Positions 58,685 through 64,000 of a stretch of 64,000 nt of DNA are shown piece by piece. The number at the start of each line of letters is the position of its first letter. Position 1 is the first letter of the stretch. A model generated the notes under the pieces. That model made no database searches, was not told the DNA's origin, and saw only the letters and a list, made by a program, of their open reading frames with translations. The stretch is from Odiellus spinosus (lineage: Eukaryota > Arthropoda > Arachnida > Opiliones > Phalangiidae): NCBI GenBank assembly GCA_963920705.1, contig OY987226.1, positions 31,857,686 through 31,921,685 of the forward strand, read 5' to 3'. Both the position numbers and the translations under genes were made by a program.

Positions 58685-59557
58685 TTAAAACGTCGAAGAT
58701 ATGGGTAGCAAGTTCCTCTTGGACAAACCAGAAAATATTATGGACTGAATGTTACATTCACAACCCATTGTCGGTAGATGATTGGCAATTACTTTCGGTA
58801 TGTCAGTTTTGTCTGAAGTTCTTGTTTGACGACCATTACTGATATTATCATCATACGAGAGATCCCAGTCATTGGAAGAATCCAAGGATGGAGCTGGTCG
58901 AGAGGTTATTTTCCAAACCGGCTGACAAGACGTTAGTTTCCACTCCTATGATAAAACAAATATCTTAGACTGAATGTAGACTAATTTCCATACCGTTAAT
59001 ATTTATACTTGAATAGCTCCTTTTATGTTTAGAATAACGAGGCTTTATGAAGAACTGTTGAACTTTTACTGACTGTAGGTATCTCATAAGTCGAGTCCGA
59101 AAACACTCACTGCTTGCATGTGTCAATTCTTCGTAGCCAGGTCGTCTCTTTCTTGTGATAAATGAAAGCCGTGTCCTTGATCTGTTGACTTCAAATGGTG
59201 ATGACATTCTGCGCTGGTTGATTATCTCACTAAAGTTATTATATCGTTCTTTCGTCTGATCTGGTTTCGTCTCGTCTCCGGGTCTGCTAAGGAAGTTCAC
59301 TCTACACGGCTACTTTTGCTTATGAAAATTATCAGAAATGTTTCTTAGTTTTATAGCGGAGAAACTGAAGGGTATTTTTTTCAACGTCAGATATCCACTT
59401 TTTATTCAAAATTGTTGTTTTTTAAACACGGGAAACTTACTGTACTTCTGTTCAAGGAGAGTTTTCCCGACTATAATTTTTAACATTTTGTAACAATCAG
59501 CCTCAGCTTTAGATCTTATGTCGTTTCTATTTTGGATGCCCGTGTAAACGCACCTTC
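58685..59557 (-). pseudogene. Decayed transposon coding pieces next to a terminal motif
   Basis: Minus strand from the terminus GGTGCGTTTACACGGGCATC (59,557): a short exon with IRSKAEADCYKMLKIIVGK ending at a consensus donor (ACA|GTAAGT, about 59,448), then open stretches 58,965-59,300 (RSRTRLSFITRKRRPGYEEL) and 58,685-58,885. Frames do not join cleanly. Probably the 5' part of a DNA transposon whose end motif also occurs at 943. Confidence 0.35.
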
Positions 59558-59698
59558 ATTTAAGGTCAATTTAATGGGATACTCATGATATAATATAATA
59601 GTCAAAATTAAAGGGCTGAAGAGGGCTACCCGAGTAGAAGAACCCAGTGAATGTAATTTTCAGTTATCGATAAAAAATACCATTAAAAATAGCTTATC

Positions 59699-60175
59699 TA
59701 CTGTTTAATAAATTAAATTTTTGTTCATCAATTTAGAACCACTTAAAAAAGTTCGGCTAGGTTTAAGTTTTAACCTTTTCGTAACCCATTCAGCCACCTT
59801 TCTCTCTAGTACTTCATATACCTTATCAATCTTTCATTATTGAAATCATTGTTTAACCAAGAGAAGCACCCGGACTCAATAAACTATACTTTCTCTCCAT
59901 TAACTCGAATTCAATGGATATTCCTTATCATTCTACTGTTTAAGAAATAAAATTTTTGTTTACCATTTTGAAGCCATTAATAAAGCTCAGCTAAGCTTAT
60001 GATTTCACCCTTTTGTTACTGACTCAGGCACCTTACTTTCTATTACTTCATGTACTTTATCAATATTTCATTATTTAAATCTGTGTTTAACTAGAGATAC
60101 TCTCGTACCGAATGAAGTCTTATCCAATTTTGTCAAAATACCTTTGTCTGTATTAATTCGAATTCAGTGGACGGT
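59699..60175. repeat. Direct repeat of about 237 bp, two copies
   Basis: Copies start ACTGTTTAATAAATTAAATT (59,699) and ACTGTTTAAGAAATAAAATT (59,936) and stay aligned to the next terminal-motif copy near 60,187. Confidence 0.8.
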
Positions 60176-60414
60176 GGGATCTTGGATACCCGTGTAAACG
60201 CACTTTAAATTAGATTCTTCATCCACCCCAAGTTTGCAGCAAGACTAAGCCCATATTTCCCGTTACACCTTTGCTTTTTGGACTAAATAATATATGGAAA
60301 ACAGCTTAGCGCGTGCTGCCAACTCAAGCTGGTATTAAACGGTCACATTTCTTTAAATTTTTGGACAATTTCTTAAATATCTTCTAAACTATCTCGAATT
60401 TTAAATTGATTTTT

Positions 60415-60500
60415 CAACTGAATTATTAATTAGATTAATTAGATTAATTATTAATTAGATTAATTATTAATTAGATTAATTATTAATTAGATTAATTGGT
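60415..60500. repeat. AT-rich short tandem repeat
   Basis: ATTAATTAGATTAATT units, five to six copies. Confidence 0.85.
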
Positions 60501-60509
60501 ATGATGTGT

Positions 60510-60762
60510 ACCATATTAGTGAGGGACGCCTCGCTAATATGGCCCGCTGAGATCGGACACTGGAGGTTGGACCTTGGTGTATGGATGGTCGGAGGTGATT
60601 ATAACAGTGGGAGACGTCCCATTGCGTATAATCGGCTTCAACTGTCCAGCATCGAGGTTTGACCCTGAAGTTTATGGCGAAAGGCGATATTATACAATGG
60701 GAGACACACACACACGACCAGTGTAAAGCCTCCCCCTGAACTAAAGTTCAGTCGGGGAGGTA
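60510..60762. repeat. Hairpin-bounded block
   Basis: Left hairpin CCATATTAGTGAGG, loop, CCTCGCTAATATGG; right hairpin CCTCCCCCTGAACT, loop, AGTTCAGTCGGGGAGG. The block between is richer in G+C than its flanks. No gene recognised. Confidence 0.6.
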
Positions 60763-60797
60763 AAAATTTTAAAATATCTCCAAAATATAAGGTTTTG

Positions 60798-61126
60798 AAA
60801 ATCTCGGTACTTCAAGTTGGAATACGTTTTAGACCCCTTAACCTAGAGTGTAATCAATTTCTAAAACTATATTTCTAAATATAGTTGTTTATTAAAAACG
60901 ACCCGCAATTAAACAAAGCTAATTCTAAAATAGGGTTGAAACCCAAAAAGGTATTTCTAAAATATGGTTGAAAACCCAAAAAGTTATTTCTAAAATGTCC
61001 CGAAATTAATCAAAGTTATTTCTAAAATGTGCCGAAATTAAACCAAGTTATTTCTAAAATGTCCCGAAATTAAACCAAGTTATTTTCTAAAACTATATCC
61101 AACTTAAAGTACTGAGATTTTCTATT
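60798..61126. mobile_element. Foldback-type element with internal tandem repeats
   Basis: Ends AAAATCTCGGTACTTCAAG and an imperfect inverse at 61,098-61,126. Inside, five to six units of about 35 bp built on AGTTATTTCTAAAATGTCCC and CGAAATTAAACCAA. Confidence 0.65.
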
Positions 61127-61129
61127 CTT

Positions 61130-61925
61130 AAAGTACTTACGTCAAATCGGGAAGTTGGTTGGCCATCTTATTTTTAGGGTTTAGGTCTGTTTTGTTAGGG
61201 TTCGAACGACGAGAGCAGAATGGTAGTCTTGGTTAAAAATTTAGGCGTTTTTATCCTAAAACATTGTATAGGAAACCCGCGAGATAATTTTACCCCCTTG
61301 TCCCTGGACCATCGCGACCCTCCAATGGCCAGCTAAGGTTCAAGAATCTTCGCCTAATGCCCCCAACGAACTACCACACCTTAACTAGCGAACGCTTACA
61401 AACTTTATCCCCGTGTGAAATAACTGGCCAAAATTTCAGCGATGGCCATTCATCTTTCAGCAAGGACCAATTATCTTTCCACTATTGAAGCCTGGTTTTC
61501 TTTACCGCGGGTATGGACCACCTAGTTTGTAGGCCCACCGAGGTTGGCCCATCATGGCTTCTGAACCACGGGTTGTTCCTACCCTTTTTTTGACTTGGGG
61601 GTTCAACTACCTATCCGTCTTTTTTAAGATCGCTATTTTTGATTGACAATTTATCGTGAGAAAGGTCCTTCCCATTTTTAGGAAAGAAAGATGTTCTCTT
61701 ATTTCTATAGACCCAGATTTTCCCGCCGAAAATATAAAGTTTTACAAAGTCATATAGCAAGCCCCCGAAAAACGAACATTATTTAATGTTTAAATAATAA
61801 TTATTAGTATAGGCTTAATTACCGCGTAAATAACAGCCGCGAAACGAGAAAAACGCGAAACGCGACCGCGAAAAACCGCGCGCGCGAAGGGGGTGTGGAC
61901 TGTCACCGCGAATCGCGATATAATA
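61130..61925. other. No gene seen
   Basis: About 0.8 kb without a supported ORF. 61,825-61,920 is rich in CGCGAAA and CGCGCG words, just before the ATPase promoter. Confidence 0.5.
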
Positions 61926-61927
61926 CC

Positions 61928-61966
61928 TATAAAATTAAATGTCTTTTCGAAATTAGAATCATTAGA
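61928..61966 (+). promoter_or_regulatory. Core promoter of the ATPase gene
   Basis: TATAAAAT at 61928-61935 and a TCATT initiator with A at 61961, 33 nt after the first T, the spacing of the polymerase and unknown-gene promoters. The start codon is 26 nt further on. Confidence 0.5.
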
Positions 61967-61986
61967 GTTTGAGTTTTGGAGTTGTC

Positions 61987-62638
61987 ATGTTACGATTCAA
62001 TCATCCTTCCGGTACCCTGGTGGTCGGTAGCTCCGGCAGTGAGAAAACTATGTTGTGTCAGAGGATAATAAAAGAGCGGGCTTCAATGTTTGATCCCCTC
62101 ATAGCTCAAGTTGATTGGTATTACTCTGTTTGGCAACCAATCTACGACGATATCAAGAAATTAGGCGTAATTTTTTTAGAAGGGTTACCCGACGTATCAA
62201 TTTATGATGGTTCCCGAAATGTCTTGTTAGTTATCGATGATCTTATGAGTCAAAATAAAGGGTCGTTGCTTGCGGATATTTTCACTAAATATTCGCATCA
62301 TCAGTCTTTGTCCGTACTTTTCATTGTTCAAAATCTTTTTAATAAAAGTATCCGAGAAATCTCGTTAAACGCGACTTATATAATACTTTTCAAGCAAACA
62401 CGAGACTTATATAATACTTTTCAAGCAAACACGAGACTTAAATCAAATCAATATTCTAGCGCGCCAATTATGTCCTAGTAACTCAAAATTCATTCTGGAT
62501 AGCTACTTAGATGCTACGTCCCAACCTCATACGTATATCTTATACGACCTTTCGCAAACAATCCCCGAAGAGTGGAGCTTAAGAACGAATATTTTCCCCA
62601 TCGAAGCTCTAACAGTATATACCCCCAGAAAACAATAA
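61987..62638 (+). pseudogene. Virus-like DNA-packaging ATPase, frameshifted
   Basis: ATG 61987. Walker A GSSGSEKT (residues 14-21) departs from the consensus at the residue before Lys (Glu for Gly). Walker B VLLVIDD is at residues 79-85, followed by a YSHHQSLSVLFIVQNLF sensor-type segment. This is the A32/FtsK-like genome-packaging ATPase pattern of Polintons and adintoviruses. A 31-bp segment is duplicated head to tail (62373-62403 and 62404-62434) and shifts the frame, giving a stop at 62476-62478. The frame that fits the pre-duplication sequence stays open to TAA at 62636-62638. In the family, the ATPase pumps DNA into the capsid. Confidence 0.8.
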
Positions 62639-62639
62639 A

Positions 62640-62910
62640 ACTCTTGACCCCCCTCGGTAATCCCATCATTAGTGGTATGGCCCCCAAAGCGCGAACAACG
62701 AAAACTCGCTCGAGTCTTGCGAAACGTAACGCCGACCTTATATCAGCCTTATAGTCGCCCCAACGAAAGAAGAGCCCTGAGAAAAACGTTCGAAATGGGG
62801 TCGCCACCAATTGACCCCATAGTTATTAATCAACTTGTTTTTCTCTTGCGATGTCTGTCTGCAATATCGTCTGCTCTCGAGATTGAGTGGATAAGTTCGG
62901 TGTTATAGAA
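62640..62910 (+). other. Possible relic of the next viral gene
   Basis: An open stretch (KREQRKLARVLRNVTPTLYQ) directly follows the ATPase and is basic, then hydrophobic. No family recognised. Confidence 0.25.
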
Positions 62911-63150
62911 CGTCGGCTTTTTGCAGTATATATGCTGTAATATTTTGATTATTGCGATCCAGTATTCTGTATAATTCATAGCATAACGAAACAACATTAG
63001 AAAGTACACCAGTACTAGTTTTTTGTTTATTATGATTAACCTCTGAATTTAAAAACATTGAATATTTAAGGAAAGACACCATTAGTGAAAATCATATATA
63101 TAATCAAAAATTAATGTAATTGTCTTAGAATTCAAGCACTCTTTGCCCGT

Positions 63151-63510
63151 TTAGTTGGAATATTCATCGGAGTCTTCGCTGTCATCTTGCATGTTGATAA
63201 TAAGAGGTTCAATCGCGGTTTCGATGATGGGATCTTTTTCCCAGTACTCTTCAAGTACCTTTTCCACGTGCATAATCGCGTTGATCCAATTTTCCGGTGT
63301 AACACATTCTATGGCCCTTACTGTGGTATCTTTGACCGTCGATAGTTAGAAACCAGAATTCTCCTTGGCAACTTCGTTCTTCACTTGTGCCCATATCAAC
63401 TCAATTGGGTTAAACTGGCAATGGTACGGTGGAAGCCTCACCACTTTGTGACCTCTACTTTCAGCAATCTCGTCAATTTCGTATCTCAGGGTTCTACTTT
63501 CAGCGTTAAC
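63151..63510 (-). pseudogene. Tc1/IS630-type transposase C-terminus
   Basis: Minus strand, open from about 63,510 to TAA at 63151-63153 with one in-frame stop at 63346-63348. RGHKVVRLPPYHCQFNPIEL followed by WAQVKNEV is the last DDE_3 block (with the final acidic residue in NPIE). Then comes the TPENWINAIMHVEKVLEEYW tail and an acidic C-terminus (DDSEDSDEY), as in an arthropod IS630-related family. The N-terminal two thirds are missing. Confidence 0.72.
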
Positions 63511-63523
63511 GAGGTACGCGGGC

Positions 63524-63738
63524 GTTGCTAGTTATTCGCACTTACAAGCCGCCATGTATTTTAAAGATACTCCCGGTCACATGGATTCCACGACCGATAA
63601 CAAAGGTCATGTGCAACGACGTAAAGCTAGCGCGAAATCCAAAGAATTTGAAATGTACGGGGCACTCTACTTAGACTCTTTCAATATCTCCAAATATCTT
63701 CTCAACGGGGTGCCCCTTAAACTGAAATTGCATAAAAG
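63524..63738 (+). pseudogene. Adintovirus/Polinton major capsid protein fragment
   Basis: Plus strand, 71 codons: ASYSHLQAAMYFKDTPGHMD, then KGHVQRR, then YLDSFNISKYLLNGVPLKLK. The word 'YKDTPGHMD...ISKYLLNGV..KLKL' is typical of the capsid protein of Maverick/Polinton elements, often annotated as F54H12.2-like. The beginning is lost near the Tc1-type transposase relic. The end is cut at 63738 by a transposon terminus, which supplies the final two codons and stop. Confidence 0.72.
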
Positions 63739-63999
63739 CAGAAATAGATGAACCGAAATTATCAACGAGAGCTTAGATTGGGAAATGCATTTTATTTGGA
63801 GTGAATGGGGAGGGTAAGCACTGGGGGAATGGGCTTCCTCGGCCTCAATGAAATACCGAGGAGGATCTTGGGAAACTGATCGCCCCACGTAGCGACGGCT
63901 GCAAACCAAGCCAGGTGGCGCATTCAACGTTTCTCGGCTAGGCGAAATTCCGCGGGGGAGGGGGCTACAACTGTCGTCTAAGAGAGGGGAAACGGAGAA
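63739..63999. mobile_element. hAT-like element inserted in the capsid gene, right end outside
   Basis: Starts CAGAAATAGATGAACCG, the terminus of the element at 42958-43759. Its sequence follows that element's right end and then jumps to its left part, so it is a shorter copy lacking about 490 internal bases. Only some 55 bp should be missing beyond the window edge. The preceding 8 bases CATAAAAG (63731-63738) are the expected TSD. Confidence 0.78.
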
Positions 64000-64000
64000 C

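Noticed and set aside
60560-60700. Possible hammerhead ribozyme (CTGAAG...GAAA words)
   Set aside because: The conserved CTGATGA core is absent and the three stems cannot be formed.

Overview
This is eukaryotic DNA: genes have spliced introns, intergenic sequence is AT-rich, and transposon remains and minisatellites are dense. An arthropod, probably a hexapod, is the best fit. The evidence is a seven-transmembrane gustatory-receptor gene with phase-0 introns near its 3' end, TATA plus TCAGTT-type initiators, THAP/DDE, hAT and Tc1-like transposons, and an endogenous adintovirus/Polinton-like element. I cannot name the species. I saw no tRNA, rRNA or CRISPR array. Exon structures, repeat boundaries and target-site duplications (TSDs) were worked out by eye.

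Layout. 0-5 kb: a broken transposon ORF at the left edge, a 1.13-kb non-autonomous hAT element with an exact 8-bp TSD, and a large foldback. 5.1-14.1 kb (minus): a six-exon gustatory receptor of about 457 aa. Its introns are swollen by foldback elements and minisatellites (22-bp and 20-bp units). 14-19 kb: no gene, two tandem arrays. 19-25.7 kb: a graveyard of transposons (non-LTR retroelement, SWIM-finger ORF, CXC-type cysteine-rich ORF, THAP/DDE transposase pieces) with two further tandem arrays. 26.4-30.0 kb: an apparently complete DNA transposon with 972-bp inverted repeats and a 639-aa DDE transposase with a SWIM finger. 30-44 kb: mostly non-coding, with MITEs, foldbacks and an 802-bp hAT-like element. 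44.4-46.6 kb (plus): a candidate three-exon gene of 124 aa.

49.4-64 kb: remains of a virus-like element. It holds a protein-primed family B DNA polymerase (minus, two lesions), a small membrane protein, a spliced two-exon gene of unknown function with one in-frame stop, a packaging ATPase (frameshifted by a 31-bp duplication) and a capsid-protein fragment cut by a transposon at the window edge. The polymerase, the unknown gene and the ATPase appear to share one promoter design: a TATA box whose first T lies exactly 33 nt before the A of a TCA-type initiator. The pieces look like a decayed viral gene set (replication, packaging, capsid) later invaded by host transposons. A GC-rich spliced gene of unknown origin sits between them.
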